This document shows positions 25,681 through 34,468 of a stretch of DNA of 64,000 bases, in pieces. Source of the stretch: Chitinophaga sancti (GTDB taxonomy: Bacteria > Bacteroidota > Bacteroidia > Chitinophagales > Chitinophagaceae); NCBI RefSeq assembly GCF_034424315.1, contig NZ_CP139972.1:3410001-3474000 (forward strand). The letters are read 5' to 3'. The notes beneath the pieces were generated by a model. That model made no database searches, was not told the DNA's origin, and saw only the letters and a list, made by a program, of their open reading frames with translations. The translations under genes and the position numbers were made by a program. The number at the start of each line of letters is the position of its first letter. The stretch's first letter is position 1.

Positions 25681-28600
25681 TCAGAAAGTAGCATTAACAC
25701 CCAGCATGAAAGATCTGGCCTGAGGATAAATACCTCTGTCAATACTGAATACACCACCTCCAATTTCAGGATCGTAACCGGTGTATTTGGTGAATGTGAG
25801 CAGGTTCTCGCTCATTACATAAACTCTGAATTTCTGAATACCCGCTCTTTTAGTAATGGAGGTAGGGATGGAATAACCCAGCTGTAAGGACTTGATCCTG
25901 CAATAGCTACCATTTTCCAGGTAGAAATCAGAAGGATTGGTAAAGTTTCTGTTAGGGTCTGAATTTATCAGCCTTGGATAATCGTTGCTTGTACCTGGGC
26001 CGGTCCAGCGACCAAGGGCTTTGGTCTGCCAGTTAGCATTGAGGATGTCCAGACGGCGAAGGCCCTGGAAGATCTTGTTGCCAGCAGACCCCTGTATGAA
26101 TACTACGATATCTACGCCTTTGTAAGCAGCATTGATAGTACCACCATATGTCCAGGTTGGAGTTGGATTACCAAGGAACTGGCGATCTAATTCTGTGATT
26201 GCACCATCACCATTGGTATCTACCCAACGGAAATCACCAGGTTTTGCATCTGGTTGAATCTTGCCACCTGCTTTGCTTACATAGTTATTAACCTCTGCCT
26301 GGGTCTGGAAGATACCATTGGTTTTGAAACCATAGAAGCTGTTCAACGGCTGGCCAAGGGCAGTGCGGGTGATAGGATAGCTGGAAGACTGGAAGCTCTG
26401 ACCACCAGATTGGTATGAGATACCTCTACCCAGGTTGGTTACTTTATTAGTTGTGTAGGAAACGTTCCCATTTACGTTCAGTTCAACTTCTCCCAGTTTT
26501 TTGTGGTAACCGAGCTCCAGTTCAACCCCGGTGTTTTGCATATCTGCAATGTTCGCAGCAGGATTAGAGATTGCACCTACGTAAGAAGGGATGCGTGGAT
26601 TCTGAAGGATATCTTTAGTTACCTTCTTATACCAATCGAATCCTACCCTGAAATCATTGTAAACGGTTGCTTCAAAACCAATGTTGGTCTGGCTGGTGGA
26701 CTCCCATTTCAGATCAGGGTTAGAAGGAGCATTGGGACTGTAACCGATGAGGTAAACACCATCAGTACCGAAGGAATAGTTTCTGCCGCTACCGATTGTA
26801 GACAGGTAGGCGAAATCGCCGATGTTATCATTACCTACTACACCGTAACCGCCTCTCAGTTTGAGGAAGTTTACGATATTCTGCTGTGGCCAGAAACCTT
26901 CTTTAGAGATATTCCAACCCAATGAAAAGGATGGGAATGTACCATATTTGTGGTTTGCACCAAAGCGGGAAGATCCATCACGACGTACGATAGCTTCTAC
27001 CAGGTACTTTTCATCGTAAGCGTAATTTACACGGGCAAAGAGTGAAGAAAGCTTGTGATCAGCACCTTCACTACCACTGGAAACACGGTTGGTAGATGCT
27101 ACGTTAAAATTCATGCTAGCCTCTCCGAATGTGCTTGCTGGCAGATCGTAATAAGTAACTGTGGTTGCTTTGGAACGGTTATCCATATATGCCCCCTGAC
27201 CCAGGAGGATGGTGAAGGAATTCTTTCGGATATCTCTTGTATAAGAGGCGGTATTCTCAAGGTTCCATCCATATCCGGTGTTCTGATTACGTGAAAAAGA
27301 AGTACGTGTATTGATGGTAGATGAGTTCAGGTATGAGAGCGGTGTGAAATTCTCAGATCCCCAGAACGCGATTTTAGAACCAAGTGTGGAGCGAATTTTC
27401 AGACCTTTGATTGGTACTACTTCCAGGTAGGTATTACCTACGATGTTGTGAGACCAGTTATAGTTACCCAGGCGTGTAGAGATATACGCCAGCGGATTTA
27501 TGATCTCCTGTCCTACCTCCTTGGAAATACCATAAGGATTACCATTGGCATCGCGGCGGATACCCACATTGGTATATGGGCTGCCGGCAGCAACAGCAGG
27601 ATCAGTGATCACAGCAGGGGTAGTTGGATCCAGGTTGATAGCAGAGTTGAGCGGACCACCAAATTCGCTGTTGGTATTACCAATTCCCAGGGCCTTGTCG
27701 TAAGCATAACCTACGTTTTCGCCAAAGGTTACGTATTTGGAGAGTTTATGTATTGAGTTCAGACGCAGGTTGACACGTTCATATTTAGAGATGTCGGTAG
27801 CTACGATACCATCCTGTTTCAGGTAACCGAAAGAGGAATAGAAAGTAGATTTGTCGTTACCACCACTGATACTCACTTCATGGTTCTGACGTTTTGCACT
27901 ATTGTTGAAAATAAGTGATTGCCAGTCTGTGCCTTTGCCCAAAGAAGCAGGATCAGCGAAAGGAAGCGCTTTATTAGGATCAGGATTGGCAGCGAAAGCA
28001 GCTTCATTACGCAGGGTAGCGTACTGGGTAGCATCGAGGAGCTTCAGTTTGCGGGCAGGAGCAGATGTACCATAGTAGCCATTGTAATTTACCTGCAGGG
28101 TACCGGCTTTACCTTTTTTGGTTGTCACCAGGATTACACCCGCAGCTGCACGTGCACCATAGATAGCCTGGGATGCTGCATCTTTCAGTACTTCGATAGA
28201 TTCGATATCGTATTGGTTCAGGTAACCGATACCTCCATTATCAACCACCACACCATCTACAACCCAGAGTGGGTCATTGTTGTTGAAAGTGGTAATACCT
28301 CTCACACGAACAGTGGCACCTGAACCCGGCTGACCGGATCCTGAAGCAATAGTAACGCCGGAAGTACGGCCCTGGAGTGCACCTTCCAGACGTGTAACTG
28401 GCTGGCTTTCCAGCTCAGAAGCTCTTACGCTGGAGATAGCGCCGGTTACAACACTTTTCTTTTGCACACCATAACCTACAACGACTGTTTCGGTGAGGGC
28501 AGTTTGTGCAATTTTCAGTGTAAAGCTCATAGAAGACTTTGTCACAGCCCATGATAAAGGCTCAAAACCCAGCGCGTTCACAAGAAGGGTGGCGCCATGA

Positions 28601-29148
28601 GGGACCTTGATGGAATAGAAACCTGTAACATCGGTAACGGTACCACTTTTAGAATCTTTGATACGGATACTGGTGCCGGGAACCGGTTCTCCTTTTTCGT
28701 CGGTGATGCGGCCGGTAACGGTGATGGTGGTATCAGCAGCGGCTTTTGTTTCAGGCAGGCTTTTTACGATAATGCGGGAGCCGTCTACTACATAGGAGAA
28801 AGGCTGATTTTCGAGCGCCATTTCCAGGACTTGACGTACTGGTACATTTTTAACATCTATAGTGACAGGATGTGCCGTAGCCAGCAAATCTTCATCATAA
28901 ACGATGGAGATACCCGCCTGGCGAGCAACTGATTTCAGCACCTTTTTGAGGGGCGCTTTCGTCTCGGACAGGGATATTTGCTGGGATAATCCTTTTGCGC
29001 TGATCTGCAGGCAAGCTACGAGCAACAAAAAGGTTGTCAGTTTCATAACGAGTAATATTTGACTTCGGAAAACGTGAATTCCGAAATATTTTTTGGTTGA
29101 TGGGCACTTCCGGGAATAGGAAGTCCTACCACATAAGTTAAAATTCAT
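25681..29148 (-). CDS. SusC/RagA-family TonB-linked transporter with N-terminal STN signalling domain
   Basis: An 1155-aa protein; the ATG at 29,148 precedes MNFNLCGRTS, a conserved-looking pre-signal segment, and MKLTTFLLLVACLQISAKG forms the signal peptide. The STN domain covers about residues 58-108 (APLKKVLKSVARQAGISIVY). Then come the carboxypeptidase-like domain (VTGRITDEKGEPVPGTSIRI), the plug (TVVVGYGVQKKSVVTGAISS, DPLWVVDGVVVDNG, AIYGARAAAGVILVTTKKG) and the barrel ending in MLGVNATF. It imports oligosaccharides released by the GH16/GH30 enzymes and signals to the FecR protein encoded upstream. Confidence 0.94.
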   Translation of the reverse strand: MNFNLCGRTSYSRKCPSTKKYFGIHVFRSQILLVMKLTTFLLLVACLQISAKGLSQQISLSETKAPLKKVLKSVARQAGISIVYDEDLLATAHPVTIDVKNVPVRQVLEMALENQPFSYVVDGSRIIVKSLPETKAAADTTITVTGRITDEKGEPVPGTSIRIKDSKSGTVTDVTGFYSIKVPHGATLLVNALGFEPLSWAVTKSSMSFTLKIAQTALTETVVVGYGVQKKSVVTGAISSVRASELESQPVTRLEGALQGRTSGVTIASGSGQPGSGATVRVRGITTFNNNDPLWVVDGVVVDNGGIGYLNQYDIESIEVLKDAASQAIYGARAAAGVILVTTKKGKAGTLQVNYNGYYGTSAPARKLKLLDATQYATLRNEAAFAANPDPNKALPFADPASLGKGTDWQSLIFNNSAKRQNHEVSISGGNDKSTFYSSFGYLKQDGIVATDISKYERVNLRLNSIHKLSKYVTFGENVGYAYDKALGIGNTNSEFGGPLNSAINLDPTTPAVITDPAVAAGSPYTNVGIRRDANGNPYGISKEVGQEIINPLAYISTRLGNYNWSHNIVGNTYLEVVPIKGLKIRSTLGSKIAFWGSENFTPLSYLNSSTINTRTSFSRNQNTGYGWNLENTASYTRDIRKNSFTILLGQGAYMDNRSKATTVTYYDLPASTFGEASMNFNVASTNRVSSGSEGADHKLSSLFARVNYAYDEKYLVEAIVRRDGSSRFGANHKYGTFPSFSLGWNISKEGFWPQQNIVNFLKLRGGYGVVGNDNIGDFAYLSTIGSGRNYSFGTDGVYLIGYSPNAPSNPDLKWESTSQTNIGFEATVYNDFRVGFDWYKKVTKDILQNPRIPSYVGAISNPAANIADMQNTGVELELGYHKKLGEVELNVNGNVSYTTNKVTNLGRGISYQSGGQSFQSSSYPITRTALGQPLNSFYGFKTNGIFQTQAEVNNYVSKAGGKIQPDAKPGDFRWVDTNGDGAITELDRQFLGNPTPTWTYGGTINAAYKGVDIVVFIQGSAGNKIFQGLRRLDILNANWQTKALGRWTGPGTSNDYPRLINSDPNRNFTNPSDFYLENGSYCRIKSLQLGYSIPTSITKRAGIQKFRVYVMSENLLTFTKYTGYDPEIGGGVFSIDRGIYPQARSFMLGVNATF

Positions 29149-29225
29149 ACTTTTGTAGTGTTTGGGAATTTGAAATCAATAATTCGTAACGGGATGTTGT
29201 TTTCTTTTTGGGCCCAGACTTTATT

Positions 29226-29260
29226 AACCGGGAGTGTTGCAAGCGCTTCCGGTTTTTTAT
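29226..29260 (-). promoter_or_regulatory. A6-ACCGG hairpin in the leader of the second STN-SusC gene
   Basis: AACCGG (29,226-29,231) pairs with CCGGTT (29,249-29,254) around a 17-base loop. On the minus strand the stem is preceded by an A-run (from TTTTTT at 29,253-29,258) and ends about 77 bases before the SusC start. Its layout matches 14,225-14,258 in the other system. Read on the plus strand it looks like a terminator, but no plus-strand gene ends here. Confidence 0.4.
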
Positions 29261-29356
29261 GGTATGGCCCGAATTGTTTTAGTTTGTCTCTACTACATTC
29301 ATAACGTTGTTTTAGGTTCTAGAATGACTGGTAATAGTTTACGTGGAAAACCAGCC

Positions 29357-30499
29357 TTATTTCACAGTTAGTTTTCTTCCAACAAGTTCGAATACAGGTC
29401 CGTTTGCTTCCAGCATATGGAGAATATCAGACAAGGGAAGGCTGCGGCTGATACGGCCGCCAAGGAGCCTTTCGTTGGCTGTTTTGTTGTAACTAATATC
29501 TATATCATACCACCTGGCAAGTTGTCTTAAGATATCTGACAGGCGGGCATTGTCGAATTCAAAGAAGCCGGTTTTCCAGGCGATGACCTGATCTACGTCT
29601 GCTTCCCGGATGGTAATATTGCCGGTAGAAGGGTCCATCAGGGCCTGCTGACCGGGAAGGAGGCGCTTGTCATTTACCTTTACTGCGCCATTTATAAGAG
29701 TTGTGTTTACGCTTTTCTCGTCGGAGTAGGCCATAACGTCAAAGGAGGTACCAAGCACCTGCACTTCCATGTCATTGACCTGGACGATGAAAGGTTGTTT
29801 GGCATTTGGGGTTACTTCAAAGTACCCCTGTCCTGTGATATCGACTCTCCTATCTTTCCCTTTAAAGGCAGTAGGATATCGGAGGCTGCTGGCAGCATTG
29901 AGCCATACATGGCTGCCATCCGGCAGGATAATATTGAACTGACCGCCCCTTGGAACGGAGAGTGTATTATATACGACAGCATCATCGCTTGCTTTGGAAG
30001 CGTATTGCAACTGGCCATTCTTTTGTAATACGGTAGTAGCACCTTGTGAGATGACCTGATTGCCGGCGCTGTCCAGGATGACGGTGGAGCCATTTGCGAG
30101 GGTGAGGACGGCTTTGTTGGTGCCAGGGGCGATGGATGCTGCTGCGATGGCAGGTGCTGTAGTCAGCTGTGGGGCTGGCTGTTTTAATATAAAAAAGAGT
30201 ATTACGGCGGCGGCTATGGAAGCAGCGGCGTAGTACCAGAGTGTTCTGATTTTTGTATGGGGTTTGGTTTCTGTAATGGACTGCAGGAGTTTGGTTTCGA
30301 TGCGATCAGAAATTTCAGCGGGAATTTCCTGCTGGGAGCTGAAGGCATTTTGAAATTCCTTTTGCATGGTTTTTAACAGCGCACGGTGTGAGCCGGAGGC
30401 TTGTAGCCAGGCGTACAGCTCTGCGGTTTCCGCTGCATTACATTGACCGTCAAGGTACTTGGTGAGCAGTTTTTCGTAATGTTCCGTGGTTGATGACAT
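29357..30499 (-). CDS. FecR-family anti-sigma factor
   Basis: A 380-aa inner-membrane protein with the same plan as the plus-strand FecR. It has an N-terminal sigma-binding region (EKLLTKYLDGQCNAAETAEL ...), a membrane helix (YYAAASIAAAVILFFIL, about residues 88-104), the FecR domain (VPRGGQFNIILPDGSHVWLN, FKGKDRRVDITGQGYFEV) and a DUF4974-like end (FEFDNARLSDILRQLARWYD). It transmits the ligand signal from the STN domain of SusC to the ECF sigma factor encoded 93 bases upstream. Confidence 0.92.
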   Translation of the reverse strand: MSSTTEHYEKLLTKYLDGQCNAAETAELYAWLQASGSHRALLKTMQKEFQNAFSSQQEIPAEISDRIETKLLQSITETKPHTKIRTLWYYAAASIAAAVILFFILKQPAPQLTTAPAIAAASIAPGTNKAVLTLANGSTVILDSAGNQVISQGATTVLQKNGQLQYASKASDDAVVYNTLSVPRGGQFNIILPDGSHVWLNAASSLRYPTAFKGKDRRVDITGQGYFEVTPNAKQPFIVQVNDMEVQVLGTSFDVMAYSDEKSVNTTLINGAVKVNDKRLLPGQQALMDPSTGNITIREADVDQVIAWKTGFFEFDNARLSDILRQLARWYDIDISYNKTANERLLGGRISRSLPLSDILHMLEANGPVFELVGRKLTVK

Positions 30500-30592
30500 A
30501 CAGTTATTATAGGTATCTGTATATATTATCCGGAAATGAGGAGAGAGGGTACCCCGGGAAGAAAATATTTTTAAGATTTTTTTAAGAAATTT

Positions 30593-31186
30593 TTAGGGTA
30601 TGATCTTTTCGGCTATATATATAGCCACCATAATATCCCCATATTGGTGCACGTACTCATATATGAAGCGCATGCCGAGCACCATGTGTTTTTTCACAGC
30701 ATTCCTGGAGATGCCGAGTAGTGCTGCGGTTTCATCATAACTTTTCCCTTCCTGTCTGCAAAGTTGGAATACCCGTAAACGTTGTGGAGGCATTTTGGCC
30801 AATGCTTCCTGAAAAAGCCTGTCATATTCTTTGGCGCGCACCATTTGTTCGGGGGTAGCGGAGACGGGTTCATTGAGTTGGGAAAAGAGTTGTTCGCGCA
30901 TGGCCTGATCGGTAGACAGTTTATCAATTGTTTTGATTACATGGTTACGGGCAATGCGATACAGGTATCCTGAAAAGGATAATTGAGGATTAATACGGTC
31001 TCTGATTTCCCATATTTTCAGAAATACGTCGTGGACGAGATCTTCTGCCAGCGAAGGAATTTTGCAAAACCGCAAGAGGTATATGTAAAGAGAAGCGTGA
31101 TAATGACGGTAGATTGTCGAGAACGCCAATTCATCTCCCTGCTTCATTTTGATCAGCACTTCTTCTTCTGATGGCATACGATCCAT
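30593..31186 (-). CDS. ECF-type RNA polymerase sigma-70 factor
   Basis: 197 aa from the ATG at 31,186 (MDRMPSEEE). The frame extends four codons to a TTG at 31,198, which is less likely. Region 2: SLAEDLVHDVFLKIWEIRD and LYRIARNHVIKTIDKLS. Region 4: LAKMPPQRLRVFQLCRQEGK, then YDETAALLGISRNAVKKHM. It is the first gene of the beta-glucan-type locus and should direct polymerase to that locus when released from FecR. Confidence 0.9.
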   Translation of the reverse strand: MDRMPSEEEVLIKMKQGDELAFSTIYRHYHASLYIYLLRFCKIPSLAEDLVHDVFLKIWEIRDRINPQLSFSGYLYRIARNHVIKTIDKLSTDQAMREQLFSQLNEPVSATPEQMVRAKEYDRLFQEALAKMPPQRLRVFQLCRQEGKSYDETAALLGISRNAVKKHMVLGMRFIYEYVHQYGDIMVAIYIAEKIIP

Positions 31187-31282
31187 AGTTAAAATCAAAG
31201 CGTTTTGATGCCTGCCCCCGGAGGCTGTAAAGCTAAAGAAAAGATAGTGATTGCGGGAGGGGAAAGATTTTTATATAAATAA

Positions 31283-31315
31283 TTTGCACAATTGAAATAA
31301 AAGTGCATATATTTG
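31283..31315 (+). promoter_or_regulatory. Promoter of tRNA-Asp (Bacteroidota -33/-7 type)
   Basis: TTTG at 31,283-31,286 and TATATTTG at 31,308-31,315 match the TTTG / TAnnTTTG elements used by the Bacteroidota housekeeping sigma factor, 21 bases apart. The -7 box ends 30 bases before the tRNA 5' end. Confidence 0.8.
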
Positions 31316-31345
31316 CACCCCCGACACAGAGAAAAAGGGTGTGAA

Positions 31346-31419
31346 GGATCAGTAGTTCAGTTGGTTAGAATGCCGCCCTGTCACGGCGGAGGTCGCGGGT
31401 TCGAGTCCCGTCTGGTCCG
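31346..31419 (+). tRNA. tRNA-Asp (anticodon GTC)
   Basis: A 74-base cloverleaf. The acceptor stem GGATCAG pairs with CTGGTCC (31,412-31,418) and G is the discriminator. The D-loop has AGTTGGTTA, the anticodon stem is GCCGC/GCGGA-like around CTGTCAC with GTC at 31,380-31,382, and the T-arm is GCGGGTTCGAGTCCCGT. No CCA is encoded, which is common in this phylum. Confidence 0.95.
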
Positions 31420-31431
31420 CAAGTAATTTTG

Positions 31432-31463
31432 AAACCCCGCGCTAAGCGCGGGGTTTTGTTTTT
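31432..31463 (+). terminator. Terminator after tRNA-Asp
   Basis: An 11-bp perfect stem (AAACCCCGCGC at 31,432-31,442 with GCGCGGGGTTT at 31,446-31,456) with a TAA loop is followed by TGTTTTTT. It lies 12 bases after the tRNA. Confidence 0.9.
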
Positions 31464-31651
31464 TAGTCGAGTTCCGTTTGTGGAAAACCGGGGATCAAGT
31501 TGAATTCTTGGGGGATTCGCGTACACCCTTTTCCATAAAAAAAGGACCTGCACTAACAAGAAGTTACAGGCCCTATCCATTTGGTTGACGATGACGACAG
31601 GTATTTATGTAAGAGACTTCAGGATGTGATCATTTAAGAATACATCCTTCA

Positions 31652-32143
31652 TCAGTGAGGTAACTTTTCACGGAGGTATCCATAAGTCCAGGTACCTGCA
31701 ATAGCACTTATCAAGATTACGATCACAACAAATGCACCTGTTCCTATCTGTGCGAACAGAGGCCCAGGACATGCACCAGTGAGCGCCCAGCCAAAGCCGA
31801 ATATTAAACCTCCAAAGATCTGTCCTTTATTAAACTTTTTAGGATGGAATTCTACCTTTTCCCCATGGATGGTTTTAATATTAAACCTTTTGATCAGCCA
31901 CACAGAGAGCATACCTACGATGACGGCAGAACCGATCACACCATACATATGAAAACTTTGCAGTCTGAACATTTCCTGTATGCGGAACCAACTAATCACT
32001 TCTGCTTTTACAAAGACGATCCCAAACACCATCCCTACCATCATATATTTAAGATTATACCACCAGGGATGCTGTTGTTGAGATTCATTTATACAAATGG
32101 TATCCAGAGAACGGACTTCAAAATCAGTATTATGATGCTGCAT
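31652..32143 (-). CDS. YeeE/YedE-type sulfur-compound transporter, second half (DUF6691-like)
   Basis: A 163-aa membrane protein with about four helices. The family motif is seen in FGGLIFGFGWALTGACPGPL with a conserved Cys, followed by the hydrophobic end TGAFVVIVILISAIAGTWTY. Together with the 187-aa protein encoded 9 bases upstream it would form one split YeeE/YedE transporter, which in characterised members (TsuA, PmpA/PmpB) moves thiosulfate or sulfur compounds. It follows the first half in the same operon under the Crp/Fnr-like site at 32,765. Confidence 0.85.
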   Translation of the reverse strand: MQHHNTDFEVRSLDTICINESQQQHPWWYNLKYMMVGMVFGIVFVKAEVISWFRIQEMFRLQSFHMYGVIGSAVIVGMLSVWLIKRFNIKTIHGEKVEFHPKKFNKGQIFGGLIFGFGWALTGACPGPLFAQIGTGAFVVIVILISAIAGTWTYGYLREKLPH

Positions 32144-32152
32144 CTTTTTAAA

Positions 32153-32716
32153 TTATAAATTAAGAATGTAAGGAAGGAACAGGTTGGCCATGATAATACC
32201 ACCTGCCATGAACATAACTGTAGCGACCAGGGATGGCCATTGAAGATCGCTCAATCCCATAATGGAATGACCAGAAGTACAGCCTCCGGCATACCTGGTA
32301 CCAAACCCTACCAGGAAACCACCGCCTACCATCATGATCAGTCCCCGTAAAGTAAAGAGACTATGCCAGGAAAACAATTCAGATGGCAATAGTGAGGAAT
32401 GATCAGTAATACCATATTTAGAGAGCTCTTTTAATAGGGATGAATTGACAGCGATGGGATGAGGATCAGCCAAAACATTTACTGCAATGATGGCACCTAT
32501 AAAGATACCTCCTACGAAGAAGAAGTTCCAGATCTCTTTTTTCCAGTCATATTTAAAAAACTTTATCCCTGCGGGAAAGCAGGCCGCACAAGCATGACGT
32601 AGATTGGCTGAAATACCAAAATGCTTGTTGCCCAATAACAGCAGGGCTGGTACAATTAATCCGATCAATGGCCCTGCCACATACCATGGCCAGGGTTTTT
32701 GTAATATTTCCAACAT
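32153..32716 (-). CDS. YeeE/YedE-type sulfur-compound transporter, first half
   Basis: A 187-aa polytopic protein beginning [20 protein letters not shown]. Conserved parts are the [11 protein letters not shown]ys pair, [20 protein letters not shown] and [12 protein letters not shown]. The Cys in GGCTSGH is the residue thought to bind the sulfur substrate in this family. Two small halves encoded in tandem are usual in Bacteroidota. A promoter with TATTTTTG (-7 box) and an upstream GTGA-N6-TCAC dyad sits just before the gene, so it can be expressed apart from the porin gene upstream. Confidence 0.87.
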   Translation of the reverse strand: MLEILQKPWPWYVAGPLIGLIVPALLLLGNKHFGISANLRHACAACFPAGIKFFKYDWKKEIWNFFFVGGIFIGAIIAVNVLADPHPIAVNSSLLKELSKYGITDHSSLLPSELFSWHSLFTLRGLIMMVGGGFLVGFGTRYAGGCTSGHSIMGLSDLQWPSLVATVMFMAGGIIMANLFLPYILNL

Positions 32717-32734
32717 GCTATCTATTTTTTTTCA

Positions 32735-32778
32735 CAAAAATAAAATCAGGTAAAAAGGGTTTCAGTGACTATTATCAC
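32735..32778 (-). promoter_or_regulatory. Promoter with Crp/Fnr-like dyad for the YeeE pair
   Basis: The dyad GTGACTATTATCAC is at 32,765-32,778. On the minus strand a perfect TAnnTTTG box (TATTTTTG) lies at 32,735-32,742. Centre-to-centre distance is 33 bp, which would place the dyad near -40, the class II activator position. The start codon is 19 bases beyond the box. Confidence 0.7.
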
Positions 32779-32781
32779 TTA

Positions 32782-34152
32782 TCAAAAAATATAATTGATC
32801 ACGCATGCAAAGTGAGTTAGATCTACCTTGTTGATGACGTATCGAAGGTTATTATAATCTGCTCCCTTTTCCCCTTTATAGATCATAAGAGCGGCTATTT
32901 TCATATTTGACATCCAGCCACTGCCCCAATAGTTAATACCTAATTTATAGTGATCATAGGAAGGAACACCATATTTGTTAAGCACATATTGTTTTACATC
33001 CGGCATCAAGTAACGACCATAACCGGCATCCAGCACCAAATGCTTATTAAAAAAGCTCCACATAGCGGTGATGGTGGCTGCGTTTACATTACCCGCGCCT
33101 TCATTCCTTTCCCTGCTGAGGAATGTAAAAAGGGGCTCTGTACCCCATTCCCGTGGCATAGTAAATCTTCCGCTTCCTGTGATCCGGGTATAATTCACTA
33201 ACACCTGTCCTCTATCATTCTCCCAACCGGCCCTTACACCGATAATATGCACATGATCGGAAGGATTGAAATAGGTTTTGGACGTTTCGGCATTTCCTCC
33301 CTGATGCACGACTTGTTGCTGGATGAGCTGGATACCGGTGATCCATGTATGATTTGCAGCAGGAATCTTATAGTCAGCCTGTAGCAGCAAGGTATTAAAC
33401 AGGTTTTCACTGTATTGTTCCCATAGCTGGAAATGGACGTATTCTTTTGGAAGAAAGTGTATACCCAGTAAGCCTATGCCATGCGACTGTACATTGTTCA
33501 GGTAATTTCCTTTGGCACCATCGTTATTGGTACCCTGGGGATATTTCCCTAAAGAAGCGCCAATACCATACCAGTGCAGGGTACCTCTTGGGGCTATACG
33601 ATACAGCCATCCGGTCTCTATCTTCCACTTATTCTTATTGATAGTTGTATATATACCTTCTACCGATGTAGGCTGCATCCTATTGTCCTGTGTGTTAACA
33701 AAAGGAGTATTTAGCAATTGTCGGCCAAAGGTTATTTTCCCGGATTTGTATTGATAAGATACGTTCAGGACAGATAATAACATGACCTTATTGCGGGCAT
33801 CCATATTCGAGATATCGAACAATGTACTTTCATAGCGGCTAAGTACATTGGTAGCAGGATCTGGTGTTGTCAATCCGGAAGAGAAAAGCCTATAGCTGAA
33901 ATGCATGCCTGCAGAAAATCTAAAACCATGAAAGGAGTCTGTTTCATAAAGTATATGGCCACCTATTGCATCGGCCCTGTAATTAGTAAGTCCGGAAGCA
34001 TTATTGGTGACCATCATTATATTTCTCAGGTGACCATGTAATGTTCCTTTCCTAAAAGCCCTGAACAGGGAACTTGTATCCTCTTTTGACTGGGCGGAAC
34101 TTACCAATTGAAGCAGGAATACGGGCAGCAATAAATACCATACTTTATTCAC
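32782..34152 (-). CDS. Outer-membrane beta-barrel porin, OprD-like
   Basis: A 456-aa protein with a signal peptide (MNKVWYLLLPVFLLQLVSSAQS). After a short periplasmic segment come alternating amphipathic strands rich in aromatic residues, with ADAIGGHILYETDSFHGFRF, KITFGRQLLNTPFVNTQDNR and a barrel-type final strand ending in CVINYIF. The GRQLL...N.QDNRM section recalls OprD-family porins. It probably lets sulfur anions or small organics cross the outer membrane, judged from its neighbours. It starts 9 bases after the DUF2892-like gene. Confidence 0.7.
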   Translation of the reverse strand: MNKVWYLLLPVFLLQLVSSAQSKEDTSSLFRAFRKGTLHGHLRNIMMVTNNASGLTNYRADAIGGHILYETDSFHGFRFSAGMHFSYRLFSSGLTTPDPATNVLSRYESTLFDISNMDARNKVMLLSVLNVSYQYKSGKITFGRQLLNTPFVNTQDNRMQPTSVEGIYTTINKNKWKIETGWLYRIAPRGTLHWYGIGASLGKYPQGTNNDGAKGNYLNNVQSHGIGLLGIHFLPKEYVHFQLWEQYSENLFNTLLLQADYKIPAANHTWITGIQLIQQQVVHQGGNAETSKTYFNPSDHVHIIGVRAGWENDRGQVLVNYTRITGSGRFTMPREWGTEPLFTFLSRERNEGAGNVNAATITAMWSFFNKHLVLDAGYGRYLMPDVKQYVLNKYGVPSYDHYKLGINYWGSGWMSNMKIAALMIYKGEKGADYNNLRYVINKVDLTHFACVINYIF

Positions 34153-34161
34153 AGCCTGCGC

Positions 34162-34365
34162 TCATTTTTTTTGTTTGGGTGATGGTACGGTACATGCGCC
34201 ACTAAAACAGGGTTGCATATTAAAAACGGCTATGATAGACAGGAATAGACCAGCTACACCTAGTAAGGGTTGTCCTTCAAGCACTGCAAATGTTATAGCT
34301 GTGATACCAGCTATTAGGCGGATAAAACGCATCAGCGTCCAGCGGGTAAAGATGAGTTTTTTCAT
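34162..34365 (-). CDS. Small DUF2892-like inner-membrane protein
   Basis: 67 aa with two predicted membrane helices (FIRLIAGITAITFAVLEG and LLGVAGLFLSIIAVFNM) followed by QPCFSGACTVP with two Cys. This matches YgaP-type DUF2892 proteins, whose membrane part is often found with or fused to rhodanese domains. Here it follows the MBL/rhodanese gene by 103 bases. The Cys pair facing one side may carry sulfane sulfur; that is inference. Confidence 0.75.
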   Translation of the reverse strand: MKKLIFTRWTLMRFIRLIAGITAITFAVLEGQPLLGVAGLFLSIIAVFNMQPCFSGACTVPSPKQKK

Positions 34366-34468
34366 TATGTTTATTTTTCTGAAATTTCTACTAAGCGACT
34401 CAGATTATCCAGGGAAGCCCCATGATAAATATGGTTATCAACCCTTATTCAATTCAAAAATGTTGACA

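Noticed and set aside
29226..29260. Plus-strand intrinsic terminator (CCGG stem then TTTTTT)
   Set aside because: No plus-strand gene ends nearby; the same element recurs in sense orientation upstream of the other STN-SusC gene, so it is listed as a leader element.
31365..31580. Minus-strand 71-codon frame across tRNA-Asp and its terminator
   Set aside because: It is antisense to the tRNA, uses its conserved arms as codons and has no start signal or recognisable protein.
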